Shown: positions 36,640 to 47,624 of the stretch, piece by piece
Numbering within the stretch: position 1 is the first letter of the stretch
Layout: every line of letters starts with the position of its first letter
NCBI GenBank assembly: GCA_023376005.1
Contig: CM042163.1
Span: 5,170,495 to 5,234,494 of the forward strand
Length of the DNA stretch: 64,000 bases
Reading direction: 5' to 3'
Source: Doryteuthis pealeii
Lineage: Eukaryota; Mollusca; Cephalopoda; Myopsida; Loliginidae
Notes under the pieces: generated by a model
Database searches by the model: none
What the model saw: only the letters and a program-made list of their open reading frames with translations
Told to the model about the DNA's origin: nothing
Made by a program: the position numbers and the translations under genes

Positions 36640-36930
36640 ACTATATATAGATATATAATACCAGTCATGTATTTATTAAAACTTGTTTTAAAAAAAACAA
36701 TGAGGACTGTCTAATGTTGCATGTTCAAAATTTGAACATGCCAAAAATCGTAGAATAAATTTTATTTTATGTTATGACGATTTTGGGTAATGTGCCGTAA
36801 TTTTTGTTACAGACAAAAACTAGAAGCGAATCTCCATTATTAATAGATATATCTTATATATTTATATGTATATTATATATTTATTTATATATATATATAT
36901 TTATTTGTATATATATATATATTTATATAT
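36640..36930. other. AT-rich non-coding with TA/TTTATA simple repeat
   Basis: Imperfect TATATTTA repeat at 36,845-36,930. No gene. Confidence 0.6.
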
Positions 36931-36931
36931 A

Positions 36932-37069
36932 CAGGGTGTCCCAAAATAATGTATACACTCTTTAAATATTAAGTTAATTTCTCTTGTATCAATCTTATTT
37001 ACAAGTCAAAATACATAAATTGAATAATTTATAACGATTCAAAGAATGCATGCATTATTTTGGGACACC

Positions 37070-37072
<3 letters not shown>
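36932..37072. mobile_element. MITE with mariner-like CAGGGTGTCCCA termini
   Basis: The 141-bp element starts CAGGGTGTCCCAAAATAATG and ends with its inverse CATTATTTTGGGACACCCTG. The terminal sequence is of the kind found on mariner-type elements, and the copy sits in TA-rich DNA, consistent with a TA target. The interior is AT-rich and non-coding, so it needs a transposase supplied in trans. Confidence 0.85.

Positions 37073-37076
<4 letters not shown>

Positions 37077-37117
<41 letters not shown>
37077..37117. repeat. (TA)n microsatellite
   Basis: Pure TA, immediately right of the MITE. Confidence 0.95.
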
Positions 37118-37118
<1 letters not shown>

Positions 37119-37119
37119 A

Positions 37120-37750
37120 AATAGATCTCCAGAACCTATCACAAATTAACGACAAAACAACACATTTCCCCAAAATAAAAATAAATATCTATGGTAGAAT
37201 AGGAAAAATAAACCTTAAAAATGCATACATAAAACTTTAAGAATATAAACATAACTTTATAAATAATAATCGAGCTAGACTAATGAACCCCACAAAAATT
37301 GAACTTGTATTAATCTCAAAAAACATTATTAAAAATACCTGCAAAACCTGTGGATAAACCATGATAATTTAAGTATTACAATGTTGGATATGTTTACATA
37401 ATAGCTATTGTAAAATACTTCAATATATAAAAAGTTTAAAAATCTTGATGTAACTCTCTTGCAATCTTTCTTAAAAAAGAGGGGGGTAAAATATTACATT
37501 GATTTGCCAATAAAAAATCTACATTAATTTGCTGACAAAAGAGAGATAAAAACATGACTTGGAAAATATCTAAGTTGGGCCGGAAATTCACCTGACGCTA
37601 GCTCACTAAAACATAGCCTAAATTAAGGCAGGAGGCCGGGATGACATCAGATCAAAATTACCAAAATGTATTCCGTTATTCACAATTTCAATATTACAAA
37701 TAAAACAAATGTAATTTTTTTTTTCAATTCATTATAATTTTACGTTTAGC
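37120..37750. other. AT-rich non-coding stretch
   Basis: No gene or repeat family recognised. Confidence 0.5.
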
Positions 37751-37752
37751 CC

Positions 37753-37992
37753 TTAACTCTTAACATCCTATTGAGAATTTTCTAAGTCCAGACCATTCCT
37801 ATAAGGATATATCAATAAATGGCTAAAAATAGCCTTTTCATTTAAAATTACCTATTATTTCCCTTAAATCAAAGACTTCTAAATATGTTTTAATATTACA
37901 TTTAAACAAAGGCTATCGTTTGGGGTGGATTAGGAAAACAAATGTGACTTCTAGCCGGGTGGAATGAGGTGGTATAGGATGTTAAGAGTTGA
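37753..37992. mobile_element. Candidate TTAA-flanked MITE
   Basis: CTCTTAACATCCTAT at 37,757 is repeated in inverse (ATAGGATGTTAAGAG) ending at about 37,988. The left flank is TTAA and the right flank TTGA, a possible decayed TTAA target duplication as used by piggyBac-type elements. Interior is non-coding. Confidence 0.4.
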
Positions 37993-38593
37993 CCATTTGG
38001 AATGTTTCATTTTTAAAATTGGACAAATGAGAAATTTTCGATTAAGCAACACCAGATAATTTGAATTTGCATTTTTAGCCAGAGGGTGTTGCAGGATAAT
38101 AACAGACAGAAAGTTTAGGAATAAGCATATTAATATATAGTCACCAAATTAGAAGAAAAATGAAAATATAATTTATGGAATAACTTAAATAGTTCTTTGA
38201 AAACAAAAAAACAAAACTACATTTATACAATTTGATATCATAAATTTTTTTCATCTATATCTATAAACACCTTAATTGAAGCCCAAGATTTTGCCTAAAC
38301 CATAACTATATATATGGTGAGAATAATTTGCATACTGGTTTTAACAAAATCATGTTTAATAGATAATTACTTGAAGTTATTGATTTCTAATATTGTTTTA
38401 TTCTGAAACATATTAAAAGCAATCCTATGCATAATTTATATTGAAATCAATTAGAATAAAGTAAAAATAAGTGTAATCTTTTTGTGTTCTTATTTAATTT
38501 CATTAGTCTTTCTAATTCAATATAATGTTTAATTAATTAGAATTTAAATACTTTGCCCAGGGAGCACATTTTTGCTAGTATACATACATATAT

Positions 38594-38898
38594 ATTTTTG
38601 GGAGAACATGGGCTTAATTGAAGTCATACCTAATTTTGAGAATTAATTAATTGATAATTAATGAATTAGGTGGGTATACCTGTTCAAATGTAAGGCTAAA
38701 CAAATTGAGAAAAAGTCAGTCTCTGTATGTACATTTTGGCCTGTCATGCCTCACCAGCAGAGATACAGACAGGAAGACTGCTCTGTGTGTGATTCGAACC
38801 CTGACAGAGCAGTCTTCCTGTCTAATTCATTAATTACCAATTAATTAATTCTCAAAATGAGGCATTACTTCAATTAAGCACATATTCTCCCAAAAATT
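38594..38898. mobile_element. Foldback element with an internal hairpin and tRNA-like motif
   Basis: Outer arms of about 76 bp: 38,594-38,669 (TTTTTGGGAGAACATG, GGCTTAATTGAAGTCAT, GAGAATTAATTAATTG) and the inverse at 38,823-38,898. Inside, GACAGGAAGACTGCTCTG (38,769) pairs with CAGAGCAGTCTTCCTGTC (38,804), enclosing GTGATTCGAACCCTGACAG, which looks like an inverted B box. It is probably a MITE carrying, or built from, a tRNA/SINE-related hairpin. Confidence 0.7.
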
Positions 38899-38939
38899 GT
38901 CGGCTAAGGCCATATCAAATACATTGTCTGTTTGTTTAC

Positions 38940-39060
38940 TTCTCATACATATATGTATATATACATATATAGTTATATATGCATATATATTTTTATATGT
39001 TCATATATATATATATGTATATATATATTTTTTATATGTTCATATATATGTATATATAGT
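38940..39060. repeat. TA/TATG-type simple repeat
   Basis: Imperfect TATATG/TATATA units. Frames here are repeat translations. Confidence 0.9.
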
Positions 39061-39065
39061 TAATA

Positions 39066-39474
39066 TACCAAACTTGTTGGTAAATCCTAGCGGTGAGAAA
39101 AAACCCAGCAAATAGTTTGATTGTAAAAATATACTACCAAACATTAGCCGGGGAGAAAGAAAAGACCAAGATAATCGTACCAACAAAAAATAATCTATTA
39201 GTACAATATTTTGGAAAAAAAAAAAAACAATTTATATGCATATATATATATAAGATATGTATACTCATACAAACCGCCAGGAGACTAAAGCTAATAAGTA
39301 AAAAGTGCTCAATACCAAAGTAGAGCAAATAATAAAGATAAATCTAATGAGTCAGACGAACCTACTAAAAGTTTCGCTTAATGCTCTTCAGGGCTAAGAG
39401 TCAGATCTTAGCCCTGAAGAGCATTAAGCAAAACTTTTAGTAGGTTCGTCTGACTCATTAGATTTATCTTTATT
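39066..39474 (+). mobile_element. Penelope-like terminus (E segment plus palindrome), copy P1
   Basis: The E segment 39,066-39,330 (CTTGTTGGTAAATCC, GTTTGATTGTAAAA, AAACCGCCAGGAGA, AGTGCTCAATACC, AGAGCAAATAATAAAG) matches 47,175-47,520 in inverse. A palindrome follows at 39,331-39,474 (arms CCTACTAAAAGTTTCGC and inverse). The right arm has CTGAAGAGCATTAAGC then AAAAC where GAAAC is expected, so the hammerhead core on plus carries G12 to A. The minus-strand core is intact but its stem I partner is rearranged. No ORF. Confidence 0.65.
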
Positions 39475-39479
39475 TTGTA

Positions 39480-39553
39480 TATATAATTATATATGTATAT
39501 AAATATATATTTTTTATATGTTCATATATATATATACATATATATATATATTT

Positions 39554-39597
<44 letters not shown>

Positions 39598-39850
39598 TAT
39601 ATATATATAGTTATATATGTATATATATTTTTATATGTTCATATATATGTATATATATAGTTATATATATATATATTTTTTATATGTTCATATATATATG
39701 TGTATATGCCTATATATATATTATATATGTATATATGCCTATATATATATATATTTGCATATATTATATATATTTATTTGTATATATTCATATGTGTATA
39801 TATATATTTATATTCATATTTATATTATATTCATATATATATTTGTATGG
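39480..39850. repeat. TA/TATG/TATTT simple-repeat tract
   Basis: Long imperfect TA-based repeat. All Y/I-rich frames here are spurious. Confidence 0.95.
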
Positions 39851-40044
39851 TGGTCGTCCCTTTATATACTGTTGTGTGGACCATGATGAGAAAGGTGCCC
39901 TACAAACTTAACCGCCTTACATCATGCCCAACACAACAGCATATAAATGGACAATAACCAAGTTCATACTCTTAGTCATATGATCACGTTGGTGAGAAAC
40001 TAACTGTTACCAAGTGCCGTTGGCTCTATGTGTATGCTATCCTA

Positions 40045-40275
40045 ACATAGGACCGGCTTAGTTCAGTCGTTAGAGTGTCCTGGTGGGAACCTCAAGGTTC
40101 CTGGTTCGATACTGGCCCTTGCCAACTCAATGTTTGAGTAGCACAGAGATCTATGCGGTAAAGTCAGGAGCTGATGGAATGTGTGGCGTTCCACCTCAGA
40201 CGCTAAAAAACAATCTCCTTGATCTAGTGAAAAGGGCATAGTCTCCCTCGCTGTCTTCGCTGATACCAACTTTAG
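40045..40275 (+). mobile_element. tRNA-derived SINE, well preserved
   Basis: Head GGACCGGCTTAGTTCAG..GTTAGAGTG (A box), then CCTGGTTCGATACTGG (B box), then CCAACTCAATGTTTGAGTAG, GCGGTAAAGTCAGGAGC and a body ending near 40,275, followed by a TA/TG tract. The tRNA-like spacing of A and B boxes marks it as a Pol III-type SINE. Confidence 0.8.
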
Positions 40276-40294
40276 GCAACTGCGACAATTTACT

Positions 40295-40410
40295 TATATA
40301 TATATGTGTGTGTATATGTATATTTGTATATAAACATATATATTATATATGTATATTTTTTTTATACATATATATGTATATATTCACTTATTTATTTATT
40401 TGTATATATG
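40295..40410. repeat. TA/TG simple repeat
   Basis: TATATG, TGTG and TATTTA units after the SINE. Confidence 0.9.
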
Positions 40411-40479
40411 AACGTTTGTTTTTTATGGTACAATTACAGAATAGTATGCAAGAGATAATATCATTAGAATCGCATTTTA

Positions 40480-40800
40480 AGTTTAATAGGCGCCAACAAT
40501 TTAGGCGCTGAATTTTCACTTAAAAAACAAATTAAAATTAATTCAATCGATTATTTGAGGTCAAATTTTTGTTTTAGCTGAAAAGTAGTAACATAATGCA
40601 CATTAGTAAAAAAAAAAGCAAAATAGTATTACATATGTAATCAATTTTTAACACATTTTAAACATTAGATTAGTCCCAAAATTAACAAAATCTGATGTTA
40701 ACATGTTATTAAAAGTTTTTTAAAAAATCAATAACAAAAAACATTAAATACACTATGGACAGAAAAATTAGTTGTTGATATTTTATTCAAATGAACCAAC
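40480..40800 (-). repeat. Dispersed AT-rich repeat, inverse copy
   Basis: 40,520-40,645 is the inverse of 725-850 (ATTATTTGAGGTCAAATTTT, AAAAGTAGTAACA, ACATATGTAAT). Confidence 0.6.
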
Positions 40801-40804
40801 TTTT

Positions 40805-41770
40805 TTTAAATTTCCAAACACGCAGAAAAACTAAAGTGTGCACAAAAATTCTTAACTTGAAGCAGATGCTGGCGGTGAAAAGCAAAAGTAACTTTTCCAT
40901 TACTTGATTCGATTTTTGTTTTATTATTTAATTATATCACTTAATCAATAAAAATTAATAACTAAATTTTTTATTTTTTTTGTTAATTATAAACATATTA
41001 AGGTGAATGTGAGATTTCAAATCTGAATAACATCTCTTATAAGATGTTATAAGATGACACATATATACCACAACCTTCCTCTCTTTCTCTATCTATCTAT
41101 GTGTGTGTGTGTGTATATATACATATATATATAAATATTGCCAAAACCATAATCTGATATAACCAACGACTAAATAAATTTAATACATGCATGCAGGAAA
41201 ACAATACTTATAGACAACAACAAAAACACAAGGATCAAATGATATAAGTTTCGACGTAGCAGTGGATGTGTAGGACTCTGCAAGAAGATTTCATTGTTAT
41301 GTACATAATAAACACAATCAGTTGATTCGTAGACACAACAGAAATAGTTATTTATAGAGATGATGGTTTAATCCTAATAGTAATGGTCCAATAACATGCA
41401 AAATACAAAATAGATATCATCCAATTGTAAAATAGTATATTTTTTTTTAGATTTAACACTCAACTTAACTAATAACACTTTTAAACCTTTTCATAAAGAT
41501 AATTAAACACCATTATACATCAACATCCACTTCAACCACTCTAAACACATAATTAAACACATACCCATATCTCTAAATAATTGCAATATAAAAGGGAAGT
41601 ATTTTGACAAAACTTCACTCACGAGGGATTTCTATCCATTTTGCTAAGTAAAACTTTTATTGCCGAGTTGAAATGCCTATTCAGGATTTAGCCAAATGCA
41701 TACAACCCCAAATTCCTATAAAGGTACGTTCTTTAAAAATCTATGTTTTGTTATTAATGTCTATTTCAGC
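40805..41770. other. AT-rich non-coding stretch
   Basis: A CT/GT/TA simple-repeat patch lies at 41,075-41,135. Otherwise no gene or named repeat up to the chimeric LINE unit. Confidence 0.5.
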
Positions 41771-42489
41771 ATAGGCAGCGTTTATTTTATGTTTAGAAGG
41801 TAGAAAAGGAAAAGAAAGAGGGGGCAAGATAATATTGATATGGGAAAAACATGTGGACTTTAACTAAGTTAAAACTTAAATATCTTAAAATGCTCTCCTT
41901 TTTTTATTTGACAACAGTTCTATACAGAATTTTACATGCCATAACAGGAAACCATGGGTAACAGTGTGGTGGATGTAAGACACAGTAGATGAACCCAAAA
42001 TGAGCCAACGATGTAGCTCACAAGATGCTGGTTGGAGGAGCCCAAAACAGGTCAATTACCAGGATCAAACAGTTCAGTAAGGAAACAACTGCTCCTCATC
42101 TCTAAGTTTAGCACCTACTGAAAAGTTAACAAAACGGCCATTGATAGGTAACAATGACAAACCAATCCCCTATGGTAGTACGCAAAATGGAAAAATATGC
42201 AGCATCACCTTTTGAGCTGACATAAAAGGTGCATGTTCCGCTTAGGTTCGAGTGCTGGCCCAATGTTCGAAAGATAATCTATGGAGCCCCAACAACATCA
42301 CACCGCCAAACCACATCACTCCCAGCACAAACAAGACACACACACACACTACTGAGGTCACGACTCTGGCCACCATATCTGAAAATACAGTCACAGAAAC
42401 TAAACACAAAACAAACCTACTTTGATGCAAAACAACAAAAAAAAAACTCTTAGCAATATTTAACGTTAGAATGTTGAAAATGATAAGCC

Positions 42490-43400
42490 GAGCTAATGAC
42501 ATCTGCAGCTGAAAAAAATATAGACATCATATGTGTGCAAGAACATAGATTTAACCATAGTGAATTAGAATTAAAATACCATGAATCAGGTAATGGCTGG
42601 ACATTTGTGTCGGCATATGCATGGGAAAATTCCACTAATGCCACCATTGGAGGTGTAGGAATGCTTTTCAGTCTTCGGGTACTAAAATCGCTAAGCATCA
42701 TAGAAAAAAATCCAACTGAAAATCATGAGTACTACGTTTAATGGCAATCCCTGCATAGCAGTAGTCTTGTGTTACAACTCCACAAATGTCAGCGATGAAA
42801 CGGACGTTGAAATGTTTTACAATGAACTATCCTCCCTATGCAGACACACTCCCAAACACAATGTACTGATCATTGGGGGAGACATGAATGCACAGATAGG
42901 CAGAAACGAAAACAATCATTTCTGCTTACGCAACACCCCAAACAGGAACAGTGAACTCCTAGCCAAGTTCTCCCTTGATAACAGACTTGTGTGCCTAAAC
43001 ACCAAATTCCAAAAACGAAAGGGCAAACTATGGACCTACACCTACCCAAATGGTACAGAAGCGCAACTAGACTACATCCCAACAAATAAAAAAATAAACA
43101 GTGCTATGAACTGCAAAGCATACTCCTCTTTCAAATGAGTATCCTCCGACCACAGAATAGTCACAGGCAAACTACGCCTAAGTCTATGTAGAAACAAAGG
43201 ACAAACCAGTAAATCTGTATGATATGGCTCGTCCTTACTTGCCAACAGTGATATATGCAATCACTACTCGGTAACAGTAAGGAATAAGTTCGACATCCTC
43301 CAGGAGATATCAGTAATGTATACTCCAAATGAGGAATACGAAAACTTTGTCAGTTCCCACTTAGAAGCAGTATAAGAATCCATACCGACCAAACTAAGAG
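42490..43400 (+). pseudogene. Non-LTR retrotransposon AP endonuclease, copy 1
   Basis: Seen in order: IICVQEHRFNHSELE (active-site Glu segment), GVGMLFSLR, then, after a frame change at an A7 run near 42,705, VVLCYNSTN, FYNELSSLC, NVLIIGGDMNAQIG (catalytic D-x-N), LWTYTYPNGTEAQLDYIPTN. The usual SDH follows as VSSDHRIVTGK after a further frame change near 43,135. This is the apurinic-like endonuclease that nicks target DNA in LINE insertion; RTE-type and craniofacial-development-protein-2-like animal ORFs look alike. The frameshift near 42,705 is present in all three copies of the window, so the ORF was already dead before the unit multiplied. Confidence 0.85.
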
Positions 43401-43599
43401 CCAAACACACTGTCCCCCTGAGGGGTAAAAGCAGTTAGAGTAAAGAGAAATGGTATTAAAAAAGCATCTTAACGCAATAAAACAATCCCAACTAATACCA
43501 ACATAGAAAAACTTACGAAAACCAAAGGAGAACTGTGACACAATGGTTAAGTGAACATACGGTTAAAAAAAAACCAAAGGAAAATTAGAATATATCAAG

Positions 43600-44085
43600 T
43601 CCATGCGTAGGTGTATGTTTTGGGTGTGTGTCCGTAGGGGAACGAAGGCGCATCGGTCAATGGAAGTTTGGGAAGGCTATAAAAATGTACGACCACCTTG
43701 TCTAGTTTTAAGAGAAAATGTGTCTCGAAAAGTTAAGGATTTAAAAATTGGGGACACTCAGACTGGGAGAAAAAGTAATGTTCATAATTTTAGGAGAAAT
43801 TGGAGACCATGAGTCTGGCCGAAAAAGTTATGACCAATTTCTGGGTGGTCAAATAAACTGGATCGGGTCGGTGATAATTCTGCATATATTCAGCCGGATC
43901 GAGCACCAAGGAGCAGATTCAAACCAGTAGTCAGGGTGATAGTATCGTCCCGGTAGCAGTAGATAGAAAATAAGCAAATCCACATCATTGAAGCCAGCAG
44001 TCGACTTAGTCCTTGCCAGTTGAAGATATAGATTTAAGTGTCCTCTACTCTACCACAAACTGCACAAAGTGTCACACCTTCCTCC
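43600..44085 (-). mobile_element. Probable SINE-like insert inside the endonuclease/linker region
   Basis: On minus there is a tRNA-like GTGGTAGAG.AGAGG stretch and GTTTGAATCTGCTCC (B-box-like; GGTTCGAATCT in copy 3). A long body runs to GCGCCTTCGTTCCCC. It interrupts the LINE linker and is present in all three units. Boundaries are estimated. Confidence 0.4.
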
Positions 44086-44399
44086 TCCATTAGCGTCCTG
44101 TCTTCAAACTTTGTATTGTCGTGTTTTTCTTATCCTTATGAACTTGTCTCTAGCTCGTGCCTTTCAAACTGGTCAGCACAGAATATTACAACGCCCCTTG
44201 TGCAATGAAGGTGCACGGGTTACAGAGCGGAATTTCACAGAAGTGAAATACACAAAAAAGAATTATACATGCAAGAACAAATATATTAAATCAGACTTGC
44301 AGTAGAAGACAGACAGTCGCGATTAGAATGGCAAACCGTAAATGAAATTAGTGGTAGGAAAAGTGCCTCGAGATCAAAGTTAAAGGCAACCGGTCAAAA

Positions 44400-44580
44400 A
44401 GATAGACTCCAGAACTGGAAAGACCACTTCCAGAAACTGCTAGGACCCCCCCACACACACCCAAACAAACAAAAATCATAGAAAATAATATTTAAAAAAT
44501 AAGGAATAACCAATTAGACATTAAGCTAGAAGATTTTACAATAGAAATACTAAATCAGTTGCTTAGGGAGTCTGTCTTCT
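44400..44580 (+). pseudogene. LINE linker between endonuclease and RT, truncated at the chimera junction
   Basis: Plus-strand reading GQKDRLQNWKDHFQKLLG, then NNQLDIKLEDFTIEILNQLL, matches the linker upstream of the RT domain in endonuclease-RT ORFs (W..HF..LL). Where the RT should follow, the sequence switches to the inverse end of a different element. Confidence 0.55.
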
Positions 44581-46990
44581 TTCATCATAACAAGATGTCT
44601 AGCCCAGCACATTTGGCTTCATATAAATATTTAAGATTCTCCTGAGACGTCTGATGGAATCTCTCCAATGCTTTAATGTGGCGACGATACGTAGTCCACA
44701 TCTCCGAAGAATTTAGGAGTATAGTCAGAACACACAATTTGTACACACTGGGCTTCATTCTGACGGTGATTGCTCAGTCCGACGGCACACGTCTCTCGAG
44801 CCCACCAAATGCCTTGCTGGCTCGTTCAACCCTTAGAGATATTCTTGAATCAAGGGTTCCATCTCTGGATAGAGCGCTGCCAAGATAAACGAATGAGTCA
44901 ACCACCTTCAGTCTGGTCCCCTTGACGTAGATGTTGGGTTCCACATACTGATGACCGGGTGGTGGAGTGAGCATCACTTTAGTTTTCTCCAAATTGGCAG
45001 TGAGACGAAATGCAGTGCAAGCTCCAGAGAATAGATCCATTATTTCCTGCATGTCCTCTTCAGTGTGAGCAACGAAGTCTGCATCATCAGCGTAGAGGGG
45101 TTCACGGACGAGTGTCTGGAAGATTCTAAATTTAGCATTAAAACGAGGGAGGTTGAAGACTCTGCCAGTGGTTCGGAATCGTATAAAGACGCCAGCATTA
45201 CACTCCCGGAAAGCATATGACAGAGTCGCCACAAAGTGGAGAACAATGTCGGTGCAAGGATGTCACCGTGTTTAACTCCGTTGTCGATGGCTATTGGCTC
45301 CAAAATTGACCCGTTGAAATGGAAGCATACTTTCATGTCTTGATGAAGTTGTTCAAAAATGGACACGAATCCCGGTGGATTCCTGAGAATTGACCATAGG
45401 GCTGGCATATTCACCGCGTCAAACGCTTTCGTTCGATCCATAAAGACTTTGTAGAGTGCTACATGTTGTTCTATGCTTGTCTCCTGAAGTTGCCGAACAG
45501 AAAAGATCATATCGATCGTTCCATGATCGGATCTGAAGCCACTTTCTGGGATGACCGAAGTACTTACCAACCTTGTTAGTCGGTTAAGCCGGACCTTAGA
45601 AAAGACTATGCCCACCACATCGAGAAGGTTTATACCTCGATAATTGCTGCAAACCGACCTTGTACAATGAGATGAAGATAACATCGGTCCAATCCTGAGG
45701 GACAGGTGTACCCAAACATACATCAGAAATAAGACGGTGGACCCCTGCGGTGATTTTGTCACCATCTCAGCGGAGTACCTCAACGGGGATGCCATCAAGA
45801 CCAGGTCCCTTTCCGGTGTTACTTCCTTGATTGTTTCGCGGATCTCGCCGATGGTGGGATGATCCATCATCTTATGGCTTATGTCCCTCTGAGGTTGACC
45901 GTCGAGGACACTGTCATTAATTAGCCTGGGGCGCCCCCTTGAGTGGGAATGCCGAAGGGATCGACGCAATTTTTGTTCTTTCCCACCCATGAGTTTCGGC
46001 TTGTGGGTGGGCCCACGTTAAAACGAGGCCTTGTGCCCAGCCCATACAAGTGGGGTGTGAGGCAAATACCTACTGTTATTAATGACTGAGGCATTGTAAA
46101 ATAGATCCACGAAGTGTTCTGTCCATCGCTTCATGATACTCTCGGAGCTTTTTATGGAGATGGGACCCGTTCTTCGATTTGAGGGGTACCATTGTGGGCC
46201 AAACACTTGTCTGATTAAGTAGTACAGTTTTTAGCGTCCTTGCTATCATAGACTTTCTGGGTCCTCTTTGAAATGTCCAACCACCACTGGTGTTTCATCC
46301 TACGTGAGTTGCGTTGGAATGGTGATTTTGCACTTCTGAAATTTCTGTCATGAAGATTCACGGTCTTTAGAAAATGCACTGAGATATTTTTAGTACAGCT
46401 TGTTTTTCTATTCCAAAAGTTTGTTGATTCGATGATCATTCTCATCAAACCGATGTTTCCGCTTTTTGAGGCCAACAATATTGACGCTTGTCTTGTAAAT
46501 CTTAGTCCTGAATTGATCCCATGTGCCGTCGAACTGCTTATCCTCAAACGCCCCCTGAAGTTCTTTTCGTACATGAAAGTCCTGGAGTTTCAATACACCA
46601 ATAAGTTTTGGGGACTTTCACCCCTTGAGAACGAGATTTGCACATGACGTGGAGTTTCAGTTTGGCACGCACAAGTTTGTGATCCGAACCACACTGTGCC
46701 TCGCATGACCCTCACAGTGCACTCATCCTGAAGGTCTCGTTTTCGAGTGATGATATAGTCAAGCATATGACTGTGCCCTGATCGCAGTTGAGTCCAAGTT
46801 GCTTTATGGGCAGGCTTCTGATTCGATAATATGTTGCAGATGACTACTCCGAGTTCGGTTCGAAGTTGGAGCAAGTGGAGACCATTTCCATTAATTCTTC
46901 TCAGACCATACTCCCCTGCGCCGTCCAGGTTCCATGATCTTGTCCCACCCTGGTGTTAAAACTGAGGAGGATTTTGTCGGATTCTGGGAG
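44560..46990 (-). pseudogene. Non-LTR retrotransposon endonuclease/reverse transcriptase, copy 1
   Basis: Reading on minus from 46,990: end of an endonuclease domain (GQDHGTW, HMLDYIITRKRDLQDE, RVMRGTVW), then a linker with WTEHFVDLF and an RT. Seen: the ESGFRSDHGTIDMIF region, TKAFDAVN (catalytic Asp, about 45,412-45,433), NGVKHGDILAPTLFS, YADD (45,083-45,094), LEKTKVM, VDSFVYLGSALS, RISLRVERASKAFGGL, then HLVMMKEDRLPKQL at the truncated end. Several stops and frame changes (for example near 45,232, shared with copy 3) make it non-functional. The set fits RTE/BovB- or CR1-like endonuclease-RT elements. It starts in mid-endonuclease and ends before the 3' UTR. Confidence 0.85.
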
Positions 46991-47038
46991 AAGCATATGA
47001 CTGATCTGAGACCTCCCCATATATATATATATATATAT

Positions 47039-47167
47039 AAACCTAATGAGTCAGATATACCTACTAAAAGTTTCGTTAGTGTTTTCAGGGCTAAGATCTG
47101 ACTGTCAGATCTTAGCCCTGAAGAGCACTAAGCGAAATTTTAGTAGGTATATCTGACTCATTAGGTT

Positions 47168-47215
<48 letters not shown>

Positions 47216-47518
47216 TAGGTTTATCTTTATTATTTGCTCTAATTAGGTATTGAGCACTCTTTACTTGCTTTAGAATATCCTGGCGGTTTTTATATGTATA
47301 TATTTTTTCATATANTATATATATATACATATAAATTTTTTTTTTTCTTTTGGCCAAGTATTATAGTATCAACCGATTATTTTCGCTTGGTACGACTATC
47401 TGGTCTTTTGTTTTTTACAAAGATTTCTTTTCCTCCCCAGGTGATGTTTTGTAGTATATTTTACAATCAAACTATTTTCCGGTGTTTTTCTTACCACAAG
47501 TGTTTACCAACAAGTTGG

Positions 47519-47520
<2 letters not shown>
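47039..47520 (-). mobile_element. Penelope-like terminus (palindrome plus E segment), copy P2
   Basis: A palindrome at 47,039-47,168 (centre near 47,103) has arms CCTAATGAGTCAGATATACC and inverse. The E segment follows in inverse at 47,210-47,520 (GCTCTAATTAGGTATTGAG, ATCCTGGCGG, ATTTTACAATCAAAC, CCAACAAGTTGG). (TA)n separates the palindrome from the LINE unit ending at ~47,020. The right arm on plus holds CTGAAGAGCACTAAGCGAAA, but the C after GAAA is missing. The left arm (minus strand) has CTGAAAA instead of CTGAAGA. Confidence 0.65.
47315..47315. other. Ambiguous base (N)
   Basis: The only N in the window, within a TA tract inside the E segment. It marks uncertain consensus in the simple repeat. 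Confidence 0.95.
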
Positions 47521-47554
<34 letters not shown>

Positions 47555-47560
47555 AATATA

Positions 47561-47624
<64 letters not shown>

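Larger units (their letters stand above)
41772..47020. mobile_element. Chimeric LINE unit, copy 1 (endonuclease part + / RT part -)
   Basis: Two truncated non-LTR retrotransposon pieces are joined tail to tail near 44,560-44,590. The left piece (plus) carries an endonuclease; the right piece (minus) carries the end of a second endonuclease and a reverse transcriptase. The same two pieces with the same junction recur in inverse at 53,445-59,030 and directly at 59,036-64,000. Copy 1 differs from the others in having one instead of three copies of a ~166-bp RT segment, ~45 bp of private sequence near 44,010, and no ~45-bp segment after 43,700. Confidence 0.8.

Noticed and set aside
40045..40120. 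Possible functional tRNA gene
   Set aside because: A and B boxes are present, but the cloverleaf is not complete and it continues into a shared SINE body found at 15.6 and 36.2 kb.
42242..43541. Minus-strand frames of 62-86 codons opposite the LINE endonuclease (also near 59.7-60.9 kb)
   Set aside because: Antisense shadows; the plus strand shows the real endonuclease motifs.
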